DNA from: Amycolatopsis rhizosphaerae
Lineage (GTDB): Bacteria > Actinomycetota > Actinomycetes > Mycobacteriales > Pseudonocardiaceae
Reading direction: 5' to 3'
NCBI RefSeq assembly: GCF_007713715.1
Contig: NZ_VJWX01000017.1
Span: forward strand, 1 to 34,236
DNA: 34,236 bases
A program made the position numbers and the translations under genes. Every line of letters starts with the position of its first letter. The stretch's first letter is position 1. Below are positions 8,581 through 15,641 of this stretch, piece by piece. The notes beneath the pieces are model-generated. The model was not told the DNA's origin. It made no database searches and was given only the letters and a program-made list of their open reading frames with translations.

Positions 8581-8627
8581 TAGTACACGAAACGTACTAC
8601 TCGTTGTGTACTACCTGCCGTGTAGTA
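8581..8627. promoter_or_regulatory. Divergent promoter with two matched palindromes (likely PadR operators)
   Basis: Two inverted repeats of the same design: TAGTAC-N7-GTACTA (8581-8599) and TACTAC-N7-GTAGTA (8609-8627), each with 6-base arms and a 7-base spacer, centres exactly 28 bases apart. Candidate hexamers overlap them: TACTAT (minus, 8585-8580) for the ABC genes, and TTGTGT (8604-8609) with TAACAT (8626-8631) for padR. The AT content is far above the surroundings. PadR proteins bind such dyads in their own promoters, so this is a strong candidate autoregulatory and efflux-control site. Protein binding is inferred. Confidence 0.7.
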
Positions 8628-8654
8628 ACATGAACGCCACGCGGAAGGAGCGGG

Positions 8655-8954
8655 ATGCAGGTCAAGGACTCCCAGACGCTGGTGCTCTGCGCCCTGGCCG
8701 ATGGCCCGGTGCACGGATACGCCATCAACACGGCGATCGAGGAACTGACGGGTGAACGTCTCGGCCCGGGGAGCCTGTATGGCGCACTGGCACGCCTGGA
8801 GGCGAAAGGGCTCATCGAGCCGCTGGGCGAGCAGGGGCGGCAGCGCCCGGTCCGGCTGACCGAGCAGGGCCGCGCGGTGCTGGAGCGGGAACTGCGGTCG
8901 ATGGCCAAGGTCGCGGCCGCGGGGCTGCGCCGGCTGGGGGTGAACCCGGCGTGA
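8655..8954 (+). CDS. PadR-family transcriptional regulator
   Basis: A 99-residue winged-helix regulator of the short PadR type: LVLCALADGPVHGYAI at the N-terminus, then GPGSLYGALARLEAKGLIEP (recognition helix and wing) and RLTEQGRAVLE. The ATG follows GGAAGGAGCGGG. It diverges from the ABC exporter over the paired palindromes at 8581-8627. PadR proteins are usually ligand-released repressors of efflux genes next to them. Its stop overlaps the next gene's GTG (GTGA). Confidence 0.94.
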   Translation: MQVKDSQTLVLCALADGPVHGYAINTAIEELTGERLGPGSLYGALARLEAKGLIEPLGEQGRQRPVRLTEQGRAVLERELRSMAKVAAAGLRRLGVNPA

Positions 8955-9739
8955 GCGTCACCAAGAGACTCGTTCGGCTGTACCCGGACCCCTTCCGGGA
9001 ACACTGGGGCACCGGGCTGGAGGCCGAAGCGCAGGACGGTGGCTGGCGGTCCTGGCCCAACCTGCTGATCGGCGTGCTCGACATGTGGCTGCATCCCACG
9101 GTCTGGCCCGCGCGGTCCCCCGCGCAGCGGCGGGGGCGGGCGGCGGTGCTGGCGATCGCCGTCGCGCTCGCGGGATGGCTGGCCGAGCACGCCGCCGCGG
9201 AGCAGCACAGCCTGCACCTTCCGGGCCTCCTGCGGATCGGGGAGATGAACCTCGACGTCTTCGACGCCGTGACCCTGCTCGGGCTCGCACTGGTCGCTCC
9301 CCGGCCCCGGCTGAGTTTCGGCGCGGCGGCCGCGATGCTGCGCCAGGCGGTACGCCGTCTCGCGGTGCCCGTGCTGCTCGGCGCGGGCGTGGTGGTCACC
9401 GTGCACGCCGGTGTGGGCACTTCCGTGCCGTTGGCGCTGCGCCTCGGTGTGCTGGGCTGCTGGTGGATCGCGCTCGCGCTCGGTGCCGTCCAGCTCTGCC
9501 AGGTGGTGGCGGGGTTCGGCGCGGACCTCACCGTGCCCCCGCATCGCGGACGGTTGCGGCTGGGCGTCGGGATCCTGGCGGGCATGTTCATCCTGACCGG
9601 GGCGGTCGTCCTCGGAACTTCGATGGTCAGGGGAGTCCCGGACACTCTCTCGGTCGCCACCGGTGCCGGCCTGCTGGTGCTGGCCTCGGTGTGCGGGTGG
9701 ACGTTGCGCGATCTGCGGCAGCTGCCGGCGACCGGCTGA
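8951..9739 (+). CDS. Membrane protein coupled to padR
   Basis: A 262-residue protein. The N-terminus RLVRLYPDPFREHWG resembles the cytosolic tail seen in membrane proteins encoded just after padR in actinomycetes. About six hydrophobic helices follow (AAVLAIAVALAGWLA, VTLLGLALVAP, AVPVLLGAGVVVTVHA, GVLGCWWIALALGAVQL, GILAGMFILTGAVVLG, GAGLLVLASVCGW). The GTG start overlaps the padR stop by four bases, so the two are translationally coupled. It may act as a membrane partner or sensor for the regulator; no enzymatic motif is seen. Confidence 0.85.
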   Translation: MSVTKRLVRLYPDPFREHWGTGLEAEAQDGGWRSWPNLLIGVLDMWLHPTVWPARSPAQRRGRAAVLAIAVALAGWLAEHAAAEQHSLHLPGLLRIGEMNLDVFDAVTLLGLALVAPRPRLSFGAAAAMLRQAVRRLAVPVLLGAGVVVTVHAGVGTSVPLALRLGVLGCWWIALALGAVQLCQVVAGFGADLTVPPHRGRLRLGVGILAGMFILTGAVVLGTSMVRGVPDTLSVATGAGLLVLASVCGWTLRDLRQLPATG

Positions 9740-9740
9740 G

Positions 9741-10631
9741 GTGAGCACGCCCGCGGAGACGCCCGCGCCCGCGGAGGGAAAGCGTCCGGCCCGCGGCCTG
9801 TGCGACCTGCTCTTCCTGCGCCCGCTGAAACTGTTCCGCCGCAATCCCGGCATCGTCGTGGTGGTCGCGGTCCTCGTCCCGTTCAACCTCCTGACGCCGG
9901 GGCAAGGTGTCCTCACCGAGGTCTTCACCCCGGGCTGGCTCTTCGACGGCGCGCCGGGCCTGATCGGGCCGCTGCTGCGGCCGCCGGTGCTGGCCGGTGC
10001 CGTGCTGCTGTACCTCGCCAAGAACGTGGTGAGCGCCGCCGTGGCGCAGGAGATGATGCTGATCTTCCGGAACGGGCGGGCAAGGCTGTGGGAAGCCGTG
10101 CGGGCGCTCCGGCCGGGCAGCGTCGTCTGGCTGACCGTCGTGGAATGCTGCACCTACGCCGTGTTCGCACTGGCCGCCCTGCTCGCGTACCTGCCCGCGT
10201 TACTGGCATGGCGGGCGTGGCGCGTCGATCTGACCGTCCCGCTGCTGGTGGTGGGCGTGCTGGTCTATCCCGTGTTCTACGCCGTCACGTCCACCACGGC
10301 CATGATGTGCGTGCTGCCGGCCTCCGCGCGCGAACGGCTCCGCGTGCTGCGGCACCTCACGCGCACCAGGGTTTTCTGGCCGCTGTACGGTTATTACGCC
10401 GTGCGGATCGTGGTCGAGGTGCTGCTGCTCGGCATCGGCCCGCTGGTGCTGCTGGACCTCGTCCACAGCAAGATCCTCGCCTCCGCGGCGATCGCGCTGG
10501 GAGTGTTGCTGCCGTTCCTGCTGCTTCGCGGAGCCTCGTACGCGCTCACCCTCGAACTGCTGAAGGCCGACGTCGCGATCGGCTCCGTGTTCGCGGACCA
10601 CCTCGCCCGCGGCGGGCTCGCGCGGCGCTGA
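9741..10631 (+). CDS. Membrane protein, unknown function
   Basis: A 296-residue protein with a Pro/Ala-rich cytosolic N-terminus and about six membrane helices. I do not recognise a family. The start is GTG 9741, one base after the previous stop, so it is coupled to the gene before it. A conserved-looking pattern of long cytosolic loops (KLFRRNPG, FRNGRARLWEAVRALRPG, ASARERLRVLRHLTRTR) resembles integral-membrane proteins related to ABC-2 or DUF975-like families, but this is a weak impression. It ends three bases from the convergent permease gene. Confidence 0.8.
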   Translation: MSTPAETPAPAEGKRPARGLCDLLFLRPLKLFRRNPGIVVVVAVLVPFNLLTPGQGVLTEVFTPGWLFDGAPGLIGPLLRPPVLAGAVLLYLAKNVVSAAVAQEMMLIFRNGRARLWEAVRALRPGSVVWLTVVECCTYAVFALAALLAYLPALLAWRAWRVDLTVPLLVVGVLVYPVFYAVTSTTAMMCVLPASARERLRVLRHLTRTRVFWPLYGYYAVRIVVEVLLLGIGPLVLLDLVHSKILASAAIALGVLLPFLLLRGASYALTLELLKADVAIGSVFADHLARGGLARR

Positions 10632-10634
10632 ACT

Positions 10635-11483
10635 TCACTTGGCCTGCATGGCTTTCTCCCGTCGTTCGGCCACAGTGGACCCGGACTCGCGTCGTGCCAT
10701 GCGGCGCAGGACCACCGGCGCCACGAGCAGCCCGGCGACGGCCCAGACGCCCAGCACGAGGACGGTCTCCACCGGGCGCCACGACTGTCCGATCTCGACC
10801 TGCGCCAGCTGGGCCGGCAGCAGTCCCGAGCGCATCCCGAGTCCCAGCCAGTAGATCGGGAAAGCCTGGGCGATCCACTGCGCCCAACCGGGCATCGCCG
10901 TGATGGGGTAGAAGATTCCGGACACCGCCACGAGCCCCATGATCGGCAGGGTGATCAGCCCGAGCGCGCGGGGGCTGGAGACCAGCGACCCGGCCACCGC
11001 GCCCACCGGGAGCGTGGCCACCAGGCCGAGTGACACCACCCAGAGCAGCGTCAGCCACGAACCGGGGCTGCCCAGATCGAGCCCGCGCAGGAAAAAGGCG
11101 CCGGGCACCAGCACGATCACCAGCCCGGCCAGCACCCCGCCGGAGACCAGCACGAGCTTGCCGATCAGGTAGCCGACCATGCCGTGCGGCGTCGCCTTGG
11201 CCCGCAGCAGCGTGCCGTCCTCCCGCTCGGTGGCGAGCAGTTGCGCGATGCCCATCAGCCCGGTGGCGGCGAGGTTCATCCCCAGCACACTCGGCAGCGC
11301 GAAGCTACCCAGCGAGAAACCGCCTGCCCCGATCGTGGAATCACGCATGAAGAACATCGCGACCAGCATCACGCCGGGCCAGAACAGCTGCGCGAAGACG
11401 TCCTGTCCGGTGGTGAAAGTCTGCTTCAGCTCGATGAGACCGCGGTCGAGACCCGCGTGCACGGCGCGCAGCACCGGGTTCAT
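10635..11483 (-). CDS. ABC-2 type exporter permease (second system)
   Basis: A 282-residue ABC-2 (DrrB-like) permease. It has six membrane helices, the cytosolic LLATEREDGTLLRAKATPHG segment after helix 2, which is the family hallmark, and SGIFYPITAMPGWAQWIAQAFPIYWLG near the fifth helix. ATG 11483 overlaps the ATPase stop (ATGA). It is the last gene of the minus-strand MbtH-formamidase-ABC operon, so it probably exports the cluster's peptide or protects against it. The tail is basic and charged (RRMARRESG). Confidence 0.92.
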   Translation of the reverse strand: MNPVLRAVHAGLDRGLIELKQTFTTGQDVFAQLFWPGVMLVAMFFMRDSTIGAGGFSLGSFALPSVLGMNLAATGLMGIAQLLATEREDGTLLRAKATPHGMVGYLIGKLVLVSGGVLAGLVIVLVPGAFFLRGLDLGSPGSWLTLLWVVSLGLVATLPVGAVAGSLVSSPRALGLITLPIMGLVAVSGIFYPITAMPGWAQWIAQAFPIYWLGLGMRSGLLPAQLAQVEIGQSWRPVETVLVLGVWAVAGLLVAPVVLRRMARRESGSTVAERREKAMQAK

Positions 11484-12424
11484 CCCGTCACCTCCCGCGG
11501 GGCGGGGCCGGATTCCGCCCGCCGGACCAGGGACAGGTAGACGTCTTCCAGCGTCGGGCGACGCACCTGGAGGTCGGTGATCGCGGCGCCGTGCCGGACG
11601 TAGAGCTCATGGACGAACAACGCGGGCTCGGCCGTGGTACAGGTGTTCCTGGTGCCGCCGACGGCCCACCGTACCTCGTACTCCCCGGCAATGCGGCGGG
11701 CCAGTTCCTCGGCGGTGCCGTCCGCGGTGATGCGCCCGCCCGTCAGGATCACGATGCGGTCGGACAGTTTTTCCGCCTCGGCCAGGTCGTGCGTGGTCAG
11801 CAGGATCGCCGTGTCCTCGCGGCCGGAAAGCCGTCGCACCAGCTCGTGGAATTCACGGCGGGCCTCGGGGTCGAAGCCGGTCGTCGGCTCGTCGAGGAAC
11901 AGCACCTCGGGCCTGCCGACGATGCCGACGGCGACGTCGAGCCTGCGCCGTTGTCCGCCCGAGAGCGCACGGATCCGCTTGTCCGCGTGCGCGGTGAGCC
12001 CGACCGTCGCGATGAGTTCGTCGACGTCCCATGGCCGCCGGACGGTGCCGGTGGAATAGCTCGCGTAGTACCGGCCCTGGTGGGCCAGCAGTTCGCGGAC
12101 CCGCCACTTCCCGTGGTCCCGCCAGGACTGCAGCACCACGCCCACCCGCGCGCGCCAGCGCTCGTCCCCGTGCGCGGGGTCGGTGCCCAGCACGGTGACC
12201 TCGCCCGCGGAACGCTCCCGGAAGCCTTCGAGGATCTCGATCGTGGTGGTCTTCCCGGCGCCGTTCGGGCCCAGCAGGGCGAGCACTTCGCCCCGCTGGA
12301 CGGAGAACGTCACGCCGTCGAGGACGTCGTGGTCGCCGTAACGCATCCGTAGGTCGCGTACTTCCAGTGCGGTACCGGTCTGCGCCGGTGCCGTCCGCTG
12401 GGGCGCGGGTGCCGCCTGGCTCAC
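11480..12424 (-). CDS. ABC exporter ATP-binding protein (DrrA-like)
   Basis: A 314-residue ATPase with Walker A GPNGAGKTT, signature LSGGQRRRLDVA, Walker B VLFLDEPTTGFDP and switch His in TTHDLAEAEK, followed by the C-terminal domain ending in RRPTLEDVYLSLV, typical of daunorubicin-resistance-type ATPases. The start is GTG 12424, overlapping the formamidase stop as GTGA; longer upstream frames cross that gene and are not real. The first 20 residues are an Ala/Pro/Gln-rich tail before the ATPase domain. Being translationally coupled to a precursor enzyme and MbtH ties this exporter to the peptide product. Confidence 0.93.
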   Translation of the reverse strand: MSQAAPAPQRTAPAQTGTALEVRDLRMRYGDHDVLDGVTFSVQRGEVLALLGPNGAGKTTTIEILEGFRERSAGEVTVLGTDPAHGDERWRARVGVVLQSWRDHGKWRVRELLAHQGRYYASYSTGTVRRPWDVDELIATVGLTAHADKRIRALSGGQRRRLDVAVGIVGRPEVLFLDEPTTGFDPEARREFHELVRRLSGREDTAILLTTHDLAEAEKLSDRIVILTGGRITADGTAEELARRIAGEYEVRWAVGGTRNTCTTAEPALFVHELYVRHGAAITDLQVRRPTLEDVYLSLVRRAESGPAPREVTG

Positions 12425-13245
12425 CGAGCCGCCCACTCCGGGGCGAAGACGGCGTCGATCGCGCCGAGCACGGCCCGGAACGCGGGGGCGCCCGGGTCGA
12501 TCAGCTCGAAATGCCCCATGCCGTCGAGTCGTTCCAAGGTGACGTCGTCGCCCTGTCCGGCCGCGACGTGGTAATAGAGCCGGCTGATGTCGAAGGGGAC
12601 GCGATCGTCTTCGTCGCCGTGGAGGAGGACACAGCGTGCGCCGAGCGGGAGCAGCCCGGCCGGGTCCGCGTCGCGGTAGCGGTCGGGGACCTGCGCGGGA
12701 CCGCCACCGAGCAGGCGGCGGACGGCGCCGTCGTCGAGGTTCAGGCGGTAGGCCGCTTCGAGATCGCAGACACCGGCCAGCGACACCACGCCCCGCACCC
12801 GGAGCGGTTCGCCGCCGTGGCAAGGACTTCCGGGCGGCAGCCGGTGCCGCGAGGCCGCCCACAAGGCCAGGTGACCGCCGGCGGAATGGCCCAGCAGCAC
12901 CGTGTTCGCACCGTCGACGAGCCCGCCGGTGAGCGCGGGCAGGGCGTCCAGGCCGTCAGCGACGTCGGTGAACGTCCCCGGCCAGCCTCCGAGCGGCTGG
13001 CCTACGCGGTGGTACTCCAGTGCGGCGGTGAGGTAGCCCTGCCGGGCGAGTTCCGCGCACAGCGGGCGGATGTGGGTCCGGTCGTATTCGGCGGCCCAGA
13101 AACCGCCGTGCACGACGACCACGGTCCGCGTGACCGGGCCGTTTCCGGGCCGCCAGAGCTCGATGACGTGTTCGCTTCCTTCGCCGTAGCGCAGGGTTTC
13201 GTCGGCTTCGCGGGCGCTGCGGCTCAGCACCTCGGCCAGGCTCAC
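12421..13245 (-). CDS. Kynurenine-formamidase-like alpha/beta hydrolase
   Basis: A 274-residue hydrolase of the esterase-type (AFMID-like) kynurenine formamidase group. Seen: oxyanion-hole HGGFW (residues 46-50), nucleophile elbow GHSAGG (Ser121), acid in GDEDDRVP (Asp213 or 214) and His245 in GMGHFEL. HGGxW is characteristic of AFMID enzymes, which hydrolyse N-formylkynurenine to kynurenine and formate. That is exactly the product of the dioxygenase at 1854-2681, so the assignment rests on both motif and context. The GTG start overlaps the MbtH stop (GTGA) and the stop overlaps the ABC ATPase start. Other small-ester specificities cannot be excluded from sequence. Confidence 0.85.
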   Translation of the reverse strand: MSLAEVLSRSAREADETLRYGEGSEHVIELWRPGNGPVTRTVVVVHGGFWAAEYDRTHIRPLCAELARQGYLTAALEYHRVGQPLGGWPGTFTDVADGLDALPALTGGLVDGANTVLLGHSAGGHLALWAASRHRLPPGSPCHGGEPLRVRGVVSLAGVCDLEAAYRLNLDDGAVRRLLGGGPAQVPDRYRDADPAGLLPLGARCVLLHGDEDDRVPFDISRLYYHVAAGQGDDVTLERLDGMGHFELIDPGAPAFRAVLGAIDAVFAPEWAAR

Positions 13246-13475
13246 GCCGGTTCACCCCGCTCCGCCATAGCCCTGACCAGGCTGGCGGGCCGCATGTCGG
13301 ACCACTTCCGCTCGATGTGGTCGAGACAGTCCTCGCGCGTGCCCGGCCCGTGCACCGAGCGCCGGCCGTCGGGCACCGGCGCGAACCCCGGCCACAGGGA
13401 GTACTGCTGTTCGTGGTTGACCAGCACCAGAAAGGTGCCGCCGGCGTCGTCGAACGGATTGGTCGTGTCGCTCAT
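13242..13475 (-). CDS. MbtH-family NRPS chaperone (copy 2)
   Basis: A 77-residue MbtH protein: [10 protein letters not shown], then [17 protein letters not shown]. It lacks the usual GW pair of copy 1 (the segment reads [12 protein letters not shown]) and its N-terminus differs, so the copies are not a recent duplication. ATG 13475 follows GGAGGAG with a 4-base gap; an upstream in-frame start is unlikely. It is the first gene of the minus-strand operon. A second MbtH in one cluster suggests two sets of adenylation domains with different partners, or a second NRPS outside the window. Confidence 0.94.
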   Translation of the reverse strand: MSDTTNPFDDAGGTFLVLVNHEQQYSLWPGFAPVPDGRRSVHGPGTREDCLDHIERKWSDMRPASLVRAMAERGEPA

Positions 13476-13903
13476 GCGCTCCTCCGGCCCCGCCTTCAGA
13501 GCATCCACTATGGACAGACGGGTGCGGCCACCGGCCACCGGTCCACGGGCAGGCTGAAAGACGAGCTGTCACTGACTACCGTGCTGGAAACCCAGTGTTC
13601 GAAAAATCCCCAGTGTCGATCCCGGTTCTCCCGGCATGCGGCGCGAGAACCGACGCAAGCATAGCCAACGGCCGGTACTCCGACAAGGCAACGTGAATTA
13701 GCGGCAATCTGGACATAGCAGACATTTCCCGCTTCTCCGTGGTTCCTTGACGAGCGTTTATGCCGCTGTCTATCGTCGTGCCATGGGGGATTTCTGGGGT
13801 GTGCCGCTTCTTGGGCGGCAGCGAATTCGCGGAATCCTTTGTGGATGATCATAACGTGCCGCGGCGCGTGTCGTTCCGCCGGCGCAGGGCACTGGAGGGA
13901 CCG
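13476..13903. promoter_or_regulatory. Divergent intergenic region with inverted and direct repeats
   Basis: A 428-base stretch without a gene, between the minus-strand MbtH operon and the + strand sbnA unit. It holds an inverted repeat CGGTTCTC (13623-13630) / GAGAACCG (13645-13652) with a 14-base loop, a direct repeat CCCAGTGT (13591-13598 and 13609-13616, 18 bases apart), and a promoter-like pair near 13750. It is AT-richer than the flanks. The repeats are candidate regulator sites for both divergent operons. Confidence 0.5.
13747..13776 (+). promoter_or_regulatory. Candidate sigma-70-like promoter for the sbnA unit
   Basis: TTGACG (13747-13752), an 18-base spacer, then TATCGT (13771-13776): a good -35/-10 match. 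It predicts a start near 13783 and a leader of about 120 bases before ATG 13904. It also argues against the longer reading frame beginning at 13760, which would start upstream of the transcript. Confidence 0.5.
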
Positions 13904-14170
13904 ATGAAGTACTGCAAGGCCTACCGGCTCGACGACCTCCGCCGGTTCCCCGGCTGGGACGACGGCGCGGACCGGGCGGAGCGGGAGCTGGACGGGGAAC
14001 AGATCGCCTACGTGTGCGACGACTTCACCGTGGTGACCGATCCGATCAAGGGGGAGGGGCTGCTGTTCGGCGCGGTCACCCCCGAATGGCGGGAATTCTG
14101 TGCCGGGGAACTGGAGTTCGCGATCCCCGCGGATCCGGTGGGCGCCTCGGCCGAGCCCGGCGATTCGTGA
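13904..14170 (+). CDS. Small protein of unknown function, upstream of sbnA
   Basis: An 88-residue acidic protein (MKYCKAYRLDDLRRFPGW at the start, a central YVCDDFTVVTDPIKGEGLLFG, then WREFCAGELEF). I do not recognise the family. It has no membrane segment; two Cys and several aromatics are present. ATG 13904 follows GGAGGG with good spacing, so I prefer it to an earlier GTG-type frame. It ends 7 bases before the sbnA start and must be co-transcribed with it. Like the 106-residue protein before sbnB, it is a small gene adjoining a Dap gene, so an accessory role in that pathway is a reasonable guess only. Confidence 0.78.
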   Translation: MKYCKAYRLDDLRRFPGWDDGADRAERELDGEQIAYVCDDFTVVTDPIKGEGLLFGAVTPEWREFCAGELEFAIPADPVGASAEPGDS

Positions 14171-14177
14171 CGATGAC

Positions 14178-15143
14178 GTGCTGGCGAACCCGTTCGCGCT
14201 CGCCGAGGGGCTGGACCGGATCGGGGCCGGGTTCGTCGAGACGCCCGTGGTGCGGCTCGACCACGACCGGCTGAACCTGTTCGCGAAGCTCGAATTCGGC
14301 AATCCCAATGGAAGCGTCAAGGACCGTTCGGCCTACCTGATCCTCAAACGCGCGGCGGAGCGCGGCGAGCTGACGCCGGAGAGCACGGTCGTCGAATCGT
14401 CCTCGGGCAATTTCGCCATCTCGCTCGCGTCGTTCTGCCGGATGCTCGGCGTGCCGTTCGTCCCGGTCATCGACCCGAACGTCAACCCGGCGACCGAACG
14501 ATTCCTGCGCACGATCTGCGAGCGGGTGGAGAAGGTCACCGAGCGGGACGCCAGCGGCGGCTTCCTCCACAACCGCCTCGCCAGGACGAACGCCCTGCTC
14601 ACCCTCCTGGACGACGCGTACTGGCCCAACCAGTACGCGAACACCGACGCCGCCGACGCTCATCACCGGCTCACCGGTGGTGAGCTGTGCCGTGTGTTCG
14701 ACCGGATCGACTACCTCTTCGTGGGGGTCGGCACCGGGGCGACCATCACCGGCCTTTCCCGCCGGATGCGGGAAAGTCTGCCGGGTACAAAGGTGATCGC
14801 GGTCGACACGGTGGGCTCGGCGATCTTCGGCGACCGGCCGCGCGCGCGGCACATCCCGGGCATCGGGTCCAGCATCCGGCCGCCGCTGCTGGACCACGCG
14901 CAGATCGACGACGTGGTGCTCGTTTCCGAGACCGCCGCGGTCGCCGCCTGCCATCGGCTGCTGCGGAGGCACGGCATCTACGCCGGCGGTTCCAGTGGCA
15001 GTGTGTACGCGGCCATCGAGGAGTACTTCGCCGGTTGTCACGGGACCCGGCCGACGGTCGTCTTCCTCTGCGCGGACCGGGGCACCGCCTATGCGGACAC
15101 GGTGTACCAGCCCGGCTGGCTCGCGGACCGGCTATCGCGCTGA
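14178..15143 (+). CDS. sbnA: SbnA-type PLP synthase for 2,3-diaminopropionate
   Basis: PLP-dependent fold-type II enzyme of the cysteine-synthase family, SbnA branch: joins O-phosphoserine and glutamate into N-(1-amino-1-carboxyl-2-ethyl)-glutamate, the SbnB substrate. Seen: GNPNGSVKDRSA with the PLP Lys, SSSGNFAISLA (substrate loop), TERDASGGFLHNRLAR and WPNQYAN (branch-typical), GVGTGATITG (phosphate loop) and a C-terminal GGSSGS. It is 321 residues, close to family length. GTG 14178 is the first sensible in-frame start; there is no strong ribosome site, so it may be coupled to the gene 7 bases upstream. With SbnB at 3306-4325 the Dap pathway is complete in the window. Plain cysteine synthase is less likely given these motifs. 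Confidence 0.92.
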   Translation: MLANPFALAEGLDRIGAGFVETPVVRLDHDRLNLFAKLEFGNPNGSVKDRSAYLILKRAAERGELTPESTVVESSSGNFAISLASFCRMLGVPFVPVIDPNVNPATERFLRTICERVEKVTERDASGGFLHNRLARTNALLTLLDDAYWPNQYANTDAADAHHRLTGGELCRVFDRIDYLFVGVGTGATITGLSRRMRESLPGTKVIAVDTVGSAIFGDRPRARHIPGIGSSIRPPLLDHAQIDDVVLVSETAAVAACHRLLRRHGIYAGGSSGSVYAAIEEYFAGCHGTRPTVVFLCADRGTAYADTVYQPGWLADRLSR

Positions 15144-15641
15144 GTGCGGCGTCTCGCGGTTCCGCTTTTCCGCGCCGCAGTGTCCGTAAAGGACGTACGA
15201 CCTGGTTTCGGAGTGCGCAAAAGCAGAAAGATCTTGGTAGTCCTCCAAAACCAATCATCAATTGGTGATCCGCCTGTCTTTCACGGGTCCCCGCCGGTCA
15301 AGATCACGAAGTCCGGCCGGTGTGCCGGGTCGAATATCGCAGGCCGCCGGGCGTGTCCGGTTGTACCGATTGTTCGCGGTTGTCCCGCGCGGATCGCCGA
15401 AATGGCGTAACAAATTCACGTCCAGTGCCTGTAGCATGCGATATGGGACCAGGAGAGCGCATCTCCTCGGACATCTTCTTCATGGTCAGCGCTTTCGTGC
15501 CAGTGGCCACATCGCCGTGGGTTTCCGCTGGGTGCCGGGCAGGAGTCACATCGATTGAGCGTCGGGATCGGCGCGCTCGGTGTGGTGTGCACGGCCGGTG
15601 AACCGATGGCAGTCGATAGTGGTGGACGGCATGGGGGAACG
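15144..15641. promoter_or_regulatory. Intergenic region before the HAD/AfsA operon, with three dyads
   Basis: A gap of about 500 bases without a convincing gene. Just after the sbnA stop, TGCGGCG (15145-15151) and CGCCGCA (15173-15179) could form a weak terminator stem. An AT-rich patch holds the dyad ACCAAT-catca-ATTGGT (15250-15266), and AGGAGA-gcgca-TCTCCT lies at 15451-15467. The last two are perfect 6-base arms around 5-base centres. They are candidate operators for the AfsA-containing operon downstream; I found no textbook gamma-butyrolactone-receptor box. Confidence 0.45.

Noticed and set aside
15555-15641. Longer N-terminus for the HAD phosphatase from TTG 15555
   Set aside because: It would place motif I too far in, has no ribosome site, and the extra residues do not resemble the family.
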